Shown here one piece after another: positions 26,379-35,609 of a DNA stretch of 54,066 nt. Below the pieces are notes generated by a model. That model was not told the origin of the DNA. It was given only the letters and a program-made list of their open reading frames with translations, and did not search any database. Source of the DNA: Hydrogenispora ethanolica (lineage in GTDB: Bacteria; Bacillota; UBA4882; UBA8346); the NCBI RefSeq assembly GCF_004340685.1, contig NZ_SLUN01000039.1, positions 1 to 54,066 of the forward strand. The letters run 5' to 3'. Both the position numbers and the translations under genes were made by a program. How positions within the stretch are numbered: the stretch's first letter is position 1; each line of letters starts with the position of its first letter.

Positions 26379-27989
26379 ATGTATAAAATTCTGATCATCG
26401 ACGATGAGGAGATCATTACCAGGGGTATCAGAGCGATCATTGAACGGGGAAATATCCGCTATTCCGAGATTCGTGAGGCATCAAACGGCAGGGATGGGCT
26501 TGAAGCCATCCGCGGTTTTCAGCCGGACATTGTGATCACGGATATTCGCATGCCCTATTTGGATGGCCTGGAATTGATCTCCCAGGTCCATCAGGACGGT
26601 TGCAAACGGCCTATCTTTATCATTATCAGCGGTTATGATGATTTCAACTACGCGAAACGGGCGATCAAATACGGAGTGAAGGAGTATTTATTAAAACCGA
26701 TCGTGAAAGAAGAATTCCTCCAACTGTTGCAACATATTACTCAGGAATTGGACGATAACATCCAACGGCATGAAGCGGAACTGGTGAAGAACATGCAAAG
26801 CAAGGTGGGGGTGGAACTACTCAAAGAAAAATATTTCAATTCGCTGATTCATGGTACCTATTATGATGAAAACACGGTATCCAAGCAACTGCTTCAATTG
26901 GGGGTCGACCTTTCGTCCGATCGGTTCAAGATCCTGGTGGCGGAGTACCGGCTCCAAGATCATGATTCATGGAAAGCATGGGACGAGATGGAGCGGGTGG
27001 CTCTCAAAGAAGCCGTCGATGAAGGAATTTCCGGAATCGTTAATGGGTTTTGGAGCTTTTATGACTCGGGCTTGCGTTTAGTAATTTTGTTGGGCAACCC
27101 GGAAAGCTTTTTAATTGAAGCTCACATCAAAAAGGTTACTGATCAGATTACCCGTATTTTAAACGCTCAGCTGCCCGTAGCTACTTTCTATGGAGTCGGC
27201 AACAGCGTTACGGGCCTTGTCCATATCCAAAAATCATACCATGAGGCATTACATCTGGCGCTTTATAAGATCTTTCGTGAGCCGGGCGGAATCATGTATT
27301 ACAAAGATGCCGGTGAGGAGGAGGTCAAGGATTATGTGAATTCGGTCAATTATTTGAAACTCATCAGTGAAATTGAGCTTGGGATGAATAAAAATGTCGG
27401 GATGATGCTGGACGAATATTTTGAGCAATTGGCTTTCCATAAAGGTCCGATTGCCAGATTGGTGAGTTTTTACGAGGAATTCAATAAGTATATGTACGAT
27501 TACTTTACCGAAAAAGGGATTGATTTTTCCATCATTTTTGAACCGGGGGAGGATGATTTTCGTGATTTAGATTCGTTTTGGGCGATTGACCAGTTAAAAA
27601 CCTATTTAAAAGAGTATTTAACCAAGATCGCCGAAACCATATCCACCTACAAGAGTAACAGCCCGGACCGCAAGATTATCGAACAGATCATCCGTTATAT
27701 GCGGGAGAACTTCGATAAGGAGATTAATTTAAACATTGTTGCCGACCATTTTGGTAAAAATAATAGCTATTTAAGCGTCTTATTCAAAAAGGAGACCGGC
27801 CAGAACTTTTTAGATTACCTTACGATGATTCGGATGGAAAAGGCCAAAGAGTTATTGGCGCAGCATCGGTACAAGATTCAAGAGGTTGCCGGCAGAGTCG
27901 GTTACTCCAATGCGAAGCATTTTTGCATGGTATTCAAAAAAGTGGTGGGAATCTCCCCGACCCAGTATCGCGAGGAAAGTTTTTCTTAA
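26379..27989 (+). CDS. YesN-like response regulator with AraC DNA-binding domain
   Basis: A 536-residue regulator. The receiver (1-125) has IIDDEE, acceptor Asp in IVITDIRMPYLDG (about 55), and LLKPI. A central region of about 290 residues contains a possible YesN-type ligand or dimerisation segment. The C-terminus (about 430-536) is an AraC double HTH: NLNIVADHFGKNNSYLSVLF followed by IQEVAGRVGYSNAKHFCMVF and GISPTQYR. It is the partner of the kinase upstream and the presumed activator of the sugar locus after it. ATG 26379 has GAAGGAAG upstream; ATG 26358 does not. Confidence 0.92.
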   Translation: MYKILIIDDEEIITRGIRAIIERGNIRYSEIREASNGRDGLEAIRGFQPDIVITDIRMPYLDGLELISQVHQDGCKRPIFIIISGYDDFNYAKRAIKYGVKEYLLKPIVKEEFLQLLQHITQELDDNIQRHEAELVKNMQSKVGVELLKEKYFNSLIHGTYYDENTVSKQLLQLGVDLSSDRFKILVAEYRLQDHDSWKAWDEMERVALKEAVDEGISGIVNGFWSFYDSGLRLVILLGNPESFLIEAHIKKVTDQITRILNAQLPVATFYGVGNSVTGLVHIQKSYHEALHLALYKIFREPGGIMYYKDAGEEEVKDYVNSVNYLKLISEIELGMNKNVGMMLDEYFEQLAFHKGPIARLVSFYEEFNKYMYDYFTEKGIDFSIIFEPGEDDFRDLDSFWAIDQLKTYLKEYLTKIAETISTYKSNSPDRKIIEQIIRYMRENFDKEINLNIVADHFGKNNSYLSVLFKKETGQNFLDYLTMIRMEKAKELLAQHRYKIQEVAGRVGYSNAKHFCMVFKKVVGISPTQYREESFS

Positions 27990-27995
27990 ATATGA

Positions 27996-28018
27996 GCCGC
28001 CTTTCAGGCGGTTTTTTT
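27996..28018 (+). terminator. intrinsic terminator after the response regulator
   Basis: CCGCC / GGCGG stem with loop TTTCA and seven T, just past the stop. It separates the two-component genes from the sugar operon. Confidence 0.85.
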
Positions 28019-28031
28019 ATATTATGTCATA

Positions 28032-28167
28032 TTTAAAAGCGTTATGATAAACCCTGTCCGAAGGCCGGGGTGAACACAAAAGCTCAGAAAAGCAAGTGAT
28101 AAAGTTGTTTTTGAGTCCACTGAAAGGATGATTTCCGAATTGGAGACTTTATCACATGGCTTTTAAA
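28032..28167 (+). repeat. structured repeat element, copy B
   Basis: Second copy of the element at 19161. The outer stem is perfect here: TTTAAAAGC (28032-28040) / GCTTTTAAA (28159-28167). CCC / GGG surrounds TGTCCGAAGGCC, and GTGATAAAG pairs with CTTTATCAC. It is very close to copy C over most of its length. It begins 14 bp after the preceding terminator and lies 170 bp before the sugar-binding protein gene. Confidence 0.85.
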
Positions 28168-28336
28168 AGAGCGAATGGGAGAGTGGCGGTCTAAAAAATG
28201 CAAACCAAATCTAAAAAAGCGAGACCTTTTTCTCTTTAGAGATGGCCTATAATGAACTTGTAACTGAAAGTTAAGTCGATTGTAACCGGTTCTCGCTTGA
28301 AAAACTCAAATCACCTGCGCGCGAGGGAGTGTTCTG
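28168..28336 (+). promoter_or_regulatory. upstream region of the sugar operon
   Basis: A perfect -10 box TATAAT (28248-28253) lacks a good -35, which suits a promoter needing an activator such as the YesN-type regulator. The box GATGGCCTATAA (28241-28252) also occurs at 101-112. An AACTT-N8-AAGTT palindrome (28255-28272) follows. Confidence 0.35.
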
Positions 28337-29272
28337 ATGAAAAAAGCGATTGCGATTCATACGGCATTATTGACAATCTTTCTGGTTACGATTGTTTCCG
28401 GGAATATTTCTTCAGCAGAGAGAAAATTCAAGATTGGGATCACCCATTATGGATTAAAAAACGAATACACCATTTTATTGAGTAAGGCGCAGCGAGAAAC
28501 GGCGGCCAAATTCAATGTGGATTTGGATATTTTTGACGGCAATTACGATGTGAAAACCCAATATGACAATTTTGATTATATGATTGCTCAGCGTTATGAC
28601 GCCATCATTTTTACTCCGGTCGATGTGGATGCCATGGCGGACGCGGTAGAGAAAGCGGTGCGTAACGGCATACCGGTCATCGGCGTCAATACCCAGGTGA
28701 ATAGCGATAAATTGACTTCGTATATCGGGTCCAATGACATCTCCGCCGGAGAAATGGAAATGACTTATTTGGCCAAGAAAATGGGCGGACGCGGCAACAT
28801 TGTGATTATCGAGGGGCCGATCGGCAGTTCGGCTCAGGTTCAACGCAGAAGAGGTATCCATAATGTCCTGGCAAGATATCCGAAGATTAAAGTTCTATCT
28901 GAAAAAACCGCCAATTGGTCCCGTTCCGAAGGCTTCACTTTGATGGAAAACTGGCTCAAGGCTTTTCCCGATAAGATTCAAGGCGTTTGCGGCCATAATG
29001 ATGAAATGGCACTGGGGGCGATAAAGGCTTTGGAAAGGAGGGGATTAAAAGTCCCAGTGGTAGGCGTGGATGGCATTTACGACGGATTGCAGGCCATCAA
29101 GGAACGGCGCTTGACCGCTACTTGCTTTCAGGATGCTCAGGGCCAAGGTTCCATGTCGGTAGAGGTGGCAGTCAAATTTCTCAAAGGGGAAAAGGTGGCG
29201 AAGAACTATTGGATTCCTTTTGAATTAGTAACAGCCGAAAACGTGGCTCAATATTTTGCCAGGCGAAAGTAG
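28337..29272 (+). CDS. sugar ABC transporter substrate-binding protein 1
   Basis: A 311-residue periplasmic-binding-protein type 1 (RbsB-like). A signal peptide (KKAIAIHTALLTIFLVTIVS) ends near residue 28 without a lipobox Cys. Mature motifs: IGITHYGLKNEYT (first strand), FTPVDVDAMADAVEKA, VIGVNTQVN, GPIGSSAQVQRRRG, and GHNDEMALGAIKAL in the hinge. It is about 55-60 percent similar by eye to the second binding protein at 34437, and both share THYGLK/AVYGLK-type openings and the NWSR motif. First gene of the operon with RpiB, DhaKL and the RbsAC-like transporter. The ribosome site GAGGGAG is good. Confidence 0.9.
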   Translation: MKKAIAIHTALLTIFLVTIVSGNISSAERKFKIGITHYGLKNEYTILLSKAQRETAAKFNVDLDIFDGNYDVKTQYDNFDYMIAQRYDAIIFTPVDVDAMADAVEKAVRNGIPVIGVNTQVNSDKLTSYIGSNDISAGEMEMTYLAKKMGGRGNIVIIEGPIGSSAQVQRRRGIHNVLARYPKIKVLSEKTANWSRSEGFTLMENWLKAFPDKIQGVCGHNDEMALGAIKALERRGLKVPVVGVDGIYDGLQAIKERRLTATCFQDAQGQGSMSVEVAVKFLKGEKVAKNYWIPFELVTAENVAQYFARRK

Positions 29273-29356
29273 CAAGTTCCTTTGAAAGACATACGGATTG
29301 TGTGCAATCCAGGGCCGTAATCGCTTGAAAGATATTACTGAATGGGAGATGGTGGC

Positions 29357-29821
29357 ATGAGTTCAATAGCAATCGGCTCGGATGAAGCCGGGTTTGGCTT
29401 AAAAGAAAAAATTCGGCAGTTTTTAACGGATATGGGCTTTGAAGTGAAGGATTACGGGGTATATGACACCCAACCGGTACTCTATCCGGACATCGCCGTT
29501 CGAGTGGCGCAGGCGATCGCCGCCGGACACCATGAGCGAGGAATCCTGGTTTGCGGCACCGGAATCGGTATGGCCATCGCGGCCAACAAAGTTCCCGGAG
29601 TAAGAGCGGCGGTCTGTCACGATCCGTATTCAGCCGAGAGGGCCCGTAAAAGTAATGATGCGCAGATTATGGCCTTAGGAGCCCGGATCATCGGAGAGGA
29701 ACTCGCCAAACTGCTCGTCACCACCTGGTTACACTCCGAGTTTCAAGGCGGGGGTTCAACCCCAAAAGTAGCCAAGATTACGGAATATGAAAGAATTTTC
29801 TGGAACAAGCAGGATGTGTAG
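29357..29821 (+). CDS. RpiB/LacAB-family sugar-phosphate isomerase
   Basis: A 154-residue aldose-ketose isomerase. Family motifs: IGSDEAGFGLKEKI (RpiB has DHAG), PDIAVRVAQAI, the active-site CGTGIGMAIAANK with Cys base (about 68), and ARKSNDAQIMALGARIIG. The usual catalytic His of DHAG is changed to Glu here (SDEAG). Next to DhaK and DhaL, the likely substrate is a tetrulose phosphate, as for the DerI/EryH-type isomerases of erythritol and threitol pathways, rather than ribose 5-phosphate. That is inference from context. ATG 29357 has GGAG 9 nt upstream. Confidence 0.88.
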   Translation: MSSIAIGSDEAGFGLKEKIRQFLTDMGFEVKDYGVYDTQPVLYPDIAVRVAQAIAAGHHERGILVCGTGIGMAIAANKVPGVRAAVCHDPYSAERARKSNDAQIMALGARIIGEELAKLLVTTWLHSEFQGGGSTPKVAKITEYERIFWNKQDV

Positions 29822-29878
29822 CGCCGTTTCATTACAGAGTTTTTCATCAGAATTTCAATAAAGTCGGGAGGATGCGAT

Positions 29879-30883
29879 ATGCAAAGAATCATCAATGACC
29901 CGGAACAAGTGGTCGAAGATATGCTGGCCGGTTTTGTAAGAACCCATGCCGATCTGGTTGCCCCAACCGATAATCCCAGAGTTATCAAGTATGCCAAAGC
30001 GCCAATTCCGGGAAAGGTCGGGGTGGTAACCGGCGGCGGTTCGGGCCATAAGCCGGCGTTCATCGGCTATATCGGCAGGAATATGGTGGACGCGGTGGCG
30101 GTGGGTGAAATTTTTTCCTCTCCGACGGCCAAAGCTTTTTATGATGCATTTAAAGCGGCCGATTCCGGCAAAGGAGTGGCTTGCCTGTACGGCAATTATG
30201 CCGGTGATAACATGAATGTCAAAATGGCAATCGAGCTGGCTAAGGAAGACGGAATTGAAGTGAAGACCGTGGTCGCCAATGATGATGTCCCTTCGGCTCC
30301 CAAAACTGAACGCGCCAAACGGCGTGGGGTGGCCGGGGAAGTATTGATGTGGAAGATTGGCGGGGCCATGGCCGCCAGGGGTGGCAGTTTGGACGAGGTG
30401 ATCCGGGTAGCGCAGAAGGCGATTGATAACACTCGCAGCATTGGAATCGGCTTGACTCCTTGCACCATTCCGGCGGTCGGCAAACCGAACTTTACGATCG
30501 AAGCCGGCACGATGGAGGTGGGAATCGGTCATCATGGCGAACCGGGAATTCAAGTCTGTGAACTAAAGACTGCCGATGAGATGGCTGAGATGATGCTCGA
30601 CGTGGTACTGCCGGATCTCCCCTTCGCCGGAAACGACCAAGTAGTGGCGCTAGTGTCGGGCCTAGGCGCGACCCCGGTGATGGAACTTTACATTCTATTC
30701 AACAAGGTAGCGGAAATGCTTGGCCGGGAAGGCATTACAATTTACCGGTCCTATGTCGGCAATTATTTTACATCTTTAGAAATGATGGGAGTAACCCTCA
30801 CCTTAATGAAACTGGATGACGAGTTAAAGCTGCTCGTCGATGAAGAAGCCGAATCGATGGGATTGAAACAGTTCAAACGATAA
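29879..30883 (+). CDS. dhaK: dihydroxyacetone-kinase-type subunit DhaK
   Basis: A 334-residue substrate-binding subunit. Motifs: VVTGGGSGHKPAF (about 45-57), GEIFSSPTAKAF, GNYAGDNMNVKMA, NDDVPSAP, and GIGHHGEPGI with the His that forms a hemiaminal bond with the ketone substrate (about 218-222). Length matches DhaK. With DhaL next door and no DhaM or PTS gene, the kinase should be ATP-dependent. Family members phosphorylate dihydroxyacetone or erythrulose; the RpiB-like neighbour favours erythrulose. The ribosome site GGGAGG is 7 nt upstream. Confidence 0.92.
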   Translation: MQRIINDPEQVVEDMLAGFVRTHADLVAPTDNPRVIKYAKAPIPGKVGVVTGGGSGHKPAFIGYIGRNMVDAVAVGEIFSSPTAKAFYDAFKAADSGKGVACLYGNYAGDNMNVKMAIELAKEDGIEVKTVVANDDVPSAPKTERAKRRGVAGEVLMWKIGGAMAARGGSLDEVIRVAQKAIDNTRSIGIGLTPCTIPAVGKPNFTIEAGTMEVGIGHHGEPGIQVCELKTADEMAEMMLDVVLPDLPFAGNDQVVALVSGLGATPVMELYILFNKVAEMLGREGITIYRSYVGNYFTSLEMMGVTLTLMKLDDELKLLVDEEAESMGLKQFKR

Positions 30884-30974
30884 ACCGCGCGATTTCAGCG
30901 GAAGAATGGGACCTCCGCCGGGTCGAGCCTTGGCGGAAATTCTTCCGGAAACTGTACACAGGAGGAGGAAGAAA

Positions 30975-31622
30975 ATGGACCATTTTTTAAACGATGAAGG
31001 GTTGTTCGTGGTGAACTCCTTGATCGTTGCGATCCGGCAGAATAAGGAGTATCTGAGCGAGATCGACGGGGCCATCGGCGATGGCGACCATGGGATCAAT
31101 ATGAATAAAGGGTTTACCCTTTGCAAGGAGCGACTGGGAGATACGCAGGTCAGTTTGACGGTCGGCCTCAAAACCCTGGGCCGAATTTTGCTCACGGAGA
31201 TTGGCGGCTCGATGGGACCATTATATGGCACCTTCTTTATGGAAATGGCCAAGGCTTCCGAGGGGAAAGAGAGCATCGACAAAACGGTCTTCGGGGCCAT
31301 GTTAGACGCCGCATTGGCGGGAGTGCAGTCTCTCGGGAATGCCCGAGTCGGTGATAAAACCCTTCTGGATACGCTGTTCCCGGCGGTCGAGGCCTACCAG
31401 ACGGCGGTGGCGGAGGGACGCAGTTTCAGTACGGCGCTGGAGCGGATGCGGACGGCCGCGGAAAAGGGCAAGGAATCCACCCGCGACTTGGTGGCCAAGG
31501 TCGGCCGCGCCAGCCGGCTGGGTGAACGTTCGCGGGGCGTGTTGGATGCCGGCGCCACTTCATGCTACTTGCTATTATCCGCCATGGCGATTTCTATCAC
31601 GGAATATTTGGCTCGGAGTTGA
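30975..31622 (+). CDS. dhaL: dihydroxyacetone-kinase-type subunit DhaL (ATP-binding)
   Basis: A 215-residue all-helical nucleotide subunit. AIGDGDHGINMNKGF (about 33-47) holds the Asp residues that bind Mg-ADP/ATP; GGSMGPLYGTFF is the glycine-rich cap, and ARASRLGERSRGVLDAGATS with the terminal Asp is the family's C-terminal motif (read as GRASRLGERS then GVLDAGA). It acts with DhaK on the same ketose. ATG 30975 follows GGAGGAGGAAG. Confidence 0.92.
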   Translation: MDHFLNDEGLFVVNSLIVAIRQNKEYLSEIDGAIGDGDHGINMNKGFTLCKERLGDTQVSLTVGLKTLGRILLTEIGGSMGPLYGTFFMEMAKASEGKESIDKTVFGAMLDAALAGVQSLGNARVGDKTLLDTLFPAVEAYQTAVAEGRSFSTALERMRTAAEKGKESTRDLVAKVGRASRLGERSRGVLDAGATSCYLLLSAMAISITEYLARS

Positions 31623-31704
31623 ACGGAATACGAAAATATTTTCCGAGATAACGCATTCATTGTTGTTTTGAAAATATGAAGCCGTTGCAAAGGAGTCAAT
31701 TACA

Positions 31705-33186
31705 ATGACCGAAGCCGTTTTACTGAAAGTCGACAACATTACGAAGACATTCCCCGGCGTGAGGGCTTTGGATGGCGTGTCGCTGACTTTGAAAAGAGGG
31801 ACCGTTCATGCGCTGTGCGGCGAAAACGGCGCCGGGAAATCCACCTTTATGCACATTCTGATCGGGATGTATGCCAAAGATTCGGGAGAGATTATCTTTC
31901 AAGGGAAGAAGGTCGATTTTTCCCTGCCCAAACAAGCGCTTGACGCCGGGATCTCCATTATTGAACAGGAACTGACTCCGATCTACGATATGACGGTTGC
32001 CGAAAACATTTTTTTAGGGCGGGAACCGGTTCGATCCGGTTTTATTGATTATCCCCGGTTGAACCGGATGGCTACCGAAGTCCTGGCGGAACTGGATGTG
32101 CAGATCGATCCCGCCAAAAAAATGAAATATCTGAGCTTGGCCGAGATTCAGCTGGTGGAGATCGCCAAAGCCATCTCCTACGATTCGGAAGTCATTATCA
32201 TGGATGAACCCACTTCGGCGATTGGCGAGAAAGAGGTCGACAATCTTTTCAAAATCATCCGCTTAATGAAAGCGAAAGGGAAAGGCATTCTTTACGTCTC
32301 CCATCGGCTCAAAGAGGTCTTTACCATCGCCGATGAAGTGACGGTGCTCCGGGACGGCAGACATGTGGCGACGGAATCGATCCAGAACATCGACCCGAAT
32401 CACTTGGTCAGCCTGATGGTCGGCAGGAAGATTGGGGAAGAGTATGTCAAGGAGTCCCGACCCGTTGCAGAAACGGCCTTATCCGTAAAAAACCTGTCCC
32501 GCCGGGGAAAGTTCAGGGATATCAGCCTCGAACTGAAGAAAGGAGAAGTACTTGGGGTCTTCGGATTGATGGGCTCCGGCCGTTCCGAGTTTCTCCAGGC
32601 TTTATTCGGCTACGATCCGGCCGATGAAGGCGAAATATCCATCGCCCAACAGCCGGTGAGGATTGCCAAGACCGCTGACGCCATCCGACAGGGTCTGGCC
32701 TTGGTAACGGAGGATCGCAAAAAGATGGGTTTGGTCTTAACGCAGTCCGTTAAGGAAAATATCTCCCTGGCTTCGTTGAAACGGCTGACTCGCCGGATTT
32801 TTATCAACCGCAAAGCCGAAAAGAATGACGCTTCCGAAATGATCGCCAAGTTCGCCATCAAAACCGCGGGAATGGAGCACCTCGTCAAGAACTTAAGCGG
32901 TGGCAATCAACAAAAGGTACTGCTGGGACGGTGCTTGCTGACGGCCCCGCAGATTCTGCTGCTGGATGAACCGACCCGCGGCATTGACGTAGGAGCCAAA
33001 AGGGAGATTTACAAGTTCATCTCCGATTATACCCAGAGTGGTAAGGCGGTGATCATGGTTTCGTCGGAAATTCCGGAGATCCTCAGCATGAGTGACCGGA
33101 TCATTATCTTCAAAAACGGGCGGATAACCGGAGAATTGTCAAAATGCGAGGCGACTCAGGAGATTCTGCTCCATCTGGCTTCCTAA
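31705..33186 (+). CDS. sugar ABC transporter ATP-binding protein (RbsA-like)
   Basis: A 493-residue protein with two ATPase domains, as in RbsA/MglA importers. Domain 1: Walker A GENGAGKST (about 40), signature-like YLSLAEIQLVEIAKA, Walker B VIIMDEPTSAIG. Domain 2 (about 250-490): degenerate Walker A GLMGSGRSEFL, signature NLSGGNQQKVLLGR, Walker B ILLLDEPTRGID. It energises the RbsC-like permease that follows. AAAGGAG is 9 nt upstream. Confidence 0.94.
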   Translation: MTEAVLLKVDNITKTFPGVRALDGVSLTLKRGTVHALCGENGAGKSTFMHILIGMYAKDSGEIIFQGKKVDFSLPKQALDAGISIIEQELTPIYDMTVAENIFLGREPVRSGFIDYPRLNRMATEVLAELDVQIDPAKKMKYLSLAEIQLVEIAKAISYDSEVIIMDEPTSAIGEKEVDNLFKIIRLMKAKGKGILYVSHRLKEVFTIADEVTVLRDGRHVATESIQNIDPNHLVSLMVGRKIGEEYVKESRPVAETALSVKNLSRRGKFRDISLELKKGEVLGVFGLMGSGRSEFLQALFGYDPADEGEISIAQQPVRIAKTADAIRQGLALVTEDRKKMGLVLTQSVKENISLASLKRLTRRIFINRKAEKNDASEMIAKFAIKTAGMEHLVKNLSGGNQQKVLLGRCLLTAPQILLLDEPTRGIDVGAKREIYKFISDYTQSGKAVIMVSSEIPEILSMSDRIIIFKNGRITGELSKCEATQEILLHLAS

Positions 33187-33247
33187 GAAACCGGCAACCG
33201 TAAAGTTCCGGCCGCTCAAATTGGATAAAAAGGAGTGATTATCGATC

Positions 33248-34258
33248 ATGGAAAAACAAATTGCCGCCAAGCCAATGAATCTTGCTTTGGATAAAGAAAG
33301 AATCAGATATCTCTTCGCCAATTATGGAATCATCTTTGTCTTTGCGCTGTTATGCGTGGTTCTCTCCTTTGCCAGCCCGTATTTTCTGAAGGAAAAGAAC
33401 ATCGTCAATGTCCTGCGCCAGACATCGATCAACGGGTTGCTCTCGATTGGAATGACTTTCGTGATTTTAACGGGCGGGATCGATCTATCCGTGGGCTCCA
33501 TCCTGGCCTTCTCGGCGATGGTGGCGGCCTCGTTCTCCAGCGCGACCTTTTCGGCGCTCGGCGGCCATGTTTATTCTCCGGCGCTTGCCTATTCCATCAG
33601 TTTGGGCGCAGGCTTGGTTTTGGGTCTGATCAATGGCGTTTTCATCGCCAAATGGAAGGTCGCTCCCTTTGTGGTAACCTTGGGCATGCTGAGCATGGCC
33701 AGAGGGTTGACTTACATTTATAACGATGGAATGCCCATCCCCAACATTGACCCATCATTCTTGCCTATCGGGCAGGGCATGTTTTACGCGATACCAGTGC
33801 CGGTGCTCATCTTTGCCGTAGTCTTCATCATCGCCTGGCTCATTTTATACCGGACCCGGTTCGGCCGTTATGTTTACGCGGTGGGCGGCAATGAGAAGAG
33901 CGCCAAACTTTCCGGGGTGAACACCCGCTTGATCTTCCTCTGCGTTTATGGCATCTGCGGACTGCTGGCAGCCCTGGGGGGCCTGATTCTGACCGCCCGG
34001 ACCACCGCCGGGCTGCCCCAGGCTGGCGTCAACTATGAACTGGACGCCATTGCCGCAGTGGTCATCGGCGGCACCAGCTTAAACGGCGGACAGGGGACAC
34101 TGACCGGCACCTTATTCGGCGCTTTGATCATGGGGGTCATCAATAACGGCTTGGACCTCCTCGGAGTCTCATCCTATTTCCAGCAGCTGATTAAAGGCGC
34201 CATCATCGTCCTGGCGGTATTGTTGGACTCTTTCCAAAAAGGCGGCAATAAAGACTGA
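33248..34258 (+). CDS. sugar ABC transporter permease (RbsC-like)
   Basis: A 336-residue membrane protein with 8-10 hydrophobic segments. LTGGIDLSVGSILAFSAMVAA and GNEKSAKLSGVNT are hallmark motifs of the RbsC/XylH/AraH permeases; AVVIGGTSLNGGQGTLTGT is the conserved cytoplasmic loop. Translated 62 bp after the ATPase gene from AAAGGAG. It probably imports a pentose, tetrose or polyol. Confidence 0.93.
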   Translation: MEKQIAAKPMNLALDKERIRYLFANYGIIFVFALLCVVLSFASPYFLKEKNIVNVLRQTSINGLLSIGMTFVILTGGIDLSVGSILAFSAMVAASFSSATFSALGGHVYSPALAYSISLGAGLVLGLINGVFIAKWKVAPFVVTLGMLSMARGLTYIYNDGMPIPNIDPSFLPIGQGMFYAIPVPVLIFAVVFIIAWLILYRTRFGRYVYAVGGNEKSAKLSGVNTRLIFLCVYGICGLLAALGGLILTARTTAGLPQAGVNYELDAIAAVVIGGTSLNGGQGTLTGTLFGALIMGVINNGLDLLGVSSYFQQLIKGAIIVLAVLLDSFQKGGNKD

Positions 34259-34436
34259 ATCCTTAAGTCCTTGGTATAAAACATTGCATACCGCTCATTA
34301 GTTGAGAAACTTTCCGGGTTGTCAGCCTCGTTCAAAAGCGGCTCCTTATAAGGAGGTGAAAAAACCCCAATTATACTATAACCCAGTTTTATTTTCCCGG
34401 CAACCAAAATCAATTGAGGGAAAGGTAGGATGAAGA

Positions 34437-35456
34437 ATGAAAAAGACTCGAAGCGTCATCGTATTATTACTGGTATTGACCCTATTAATCAGCATCTTTG
34501 CCAATGTCCAAATCCTCGCGGCGAAAAAAGTTTATAAGATCGGAGCGGCCGTCTATGGTTTAAAAGCCGAATATATGCGCTTATGGACGACTGCGCTGGA
34601 GCGGCATCCGGCGGTAAAAAACGGTACGGTGAAGATTACCGTGTTCGACGGAAAATACGATGCCTCCGTCCAGCAGAGCCAGTTTGAAACCATGGTTACC
34701 CAGGGATTTGATGCCATCCTGTTCGTACCCATCGATATTCAGGCGGGAGCCGCGGCGGTGGAAGCGGCTTATCAAGCGCGGATTCCGGTGATTGGTTCGA
34801 ACACCCGCGTGAATAGCGATCATTTGACCTCCTATATCGGTTCGGATGATGTCAAAGCCGGCGAAATCGAGGCCGAAGCGGTCCTGAGCAAGATCGGCCA
34901 CAAGGGGAACGTGGTCATCATCGAAGGGCCGATCGGCCAATCGGCTCAGATCGAAAGAAGAAAAGGAAATTTGAATGTGATCCGGAAATACCCGGCTGTG
35001 AAGGTCCTTGAGATGAAGACCGCCAACTGGTCGCGCGCCGAGGCGTTGAGCCTGATGGAGAACTGGCTGAATGCCTATCCGGGGAAGATCAACGGCGTGA
35101 TCGGCCAAAACGATGAAATGGCCCTGGGAGCGATTCAAGCCATGAAACAAGCGGGCATCGACCCCAAAACCATCCCGACGGCGGGAATCGATGGCGTGAC
35201 CGACGCTTTATTGGGAATTAAAAGCGGCGAACTGGCCAGTTGCACCTTACAGGATGCAACCGGACAATCGCAAGGAGCTTTGGATTTGGCGCTCCGGGCC
35301 TTGATCGGAAGTAGCTACAAACCGCAAGCCGATTGCTGGAAAGACATGGTGTGGGGTAAAACCATGCAGAAAGTCTATAATGTGCCCTGGGTTCCCGTGA
35401 CCAAGGATAATGCCGATAAACTGCTCTCCCAACGGAAAGTGGATACCAGCCGGTAA
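34437..35456 (+). CDS. sugar ABC transporter substrate-binding protein 2
   Basis: A 339-residue RbsB-like binding protein with signal peptide (KKTRSVIVLLLVLTLLISIF, cleavage near residue 29). Motifs: IGAAVYGLKAEYMRLW, FVPIDIQAGAAAVEAA, VIGSNTRVNSD, GPIGQSAQIERRKG, and GQNDEMALGAIQA. It is a paralogue of the protein at 28337; the cores are alignable throughout. It follows the permease by 178 bp, a gap with an AAGGAGGTGA sequence (34350-34359) but no gene. Having two binding proteins for one transporter suggests two related ligands. Confidence 0.9.
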   Translation: MKKTRSVIVLLLVLTLLISIFANVQILAAKKVYKIGAAVYGLKAEYMRLWTTALERHPAVKNGTVKITVFDGKYDASVQQSQFETMVTQGFDAILFVPIDIQAGAAAVEAAYQARIPVIGSNTRVNSDHLTSYIGSDDVKAGEIEAEAVLSKIGHKGNVVIIEGPIGQSAQIERRKGNLNVIRKYPAVKVLEMKTANWSRAEALSLMENWLNAYPGKINGVIGQNDEMALGAIQAMKQAGIDPKTIPTAGIDGVTDALLGIKSGELASCTLQDATGQSQGALDLALRALIGSSYKPQADCWKDMVWGKTMQKVYNVPWVPVTKDNADKLLSQRKVDTSR

Positions 35457-35554
35457 CCGATAGGATAAGCAACGATATGATCCTTGACCTAACCTAAGGT
35501 GATGCGAATCACGTCGTTGCCTGTAGAAGACGGAAGCTTTACGTAGAGAAAAGT

Positions 35555-35586
35555 GCCCGAAGTTCAGCTTCTTCGGGCCTTTCTTT
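35555..35586 (+). terminator. intrinsic terminator inside the sugar locus
   Basis: GCCCGAAG (35555-35562) / CTTCGGGC (35571-35578), 8-nt loop, then CTTTCTTT. It lies between binding protein 2 and the dehydrogenase and probably lowers readthrough to the latter. The T tract is interrupted. Confidence 0.7.
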
Positions 35587-35609
35587 CCGATATGAAAGGG
35601 GATATCAGC

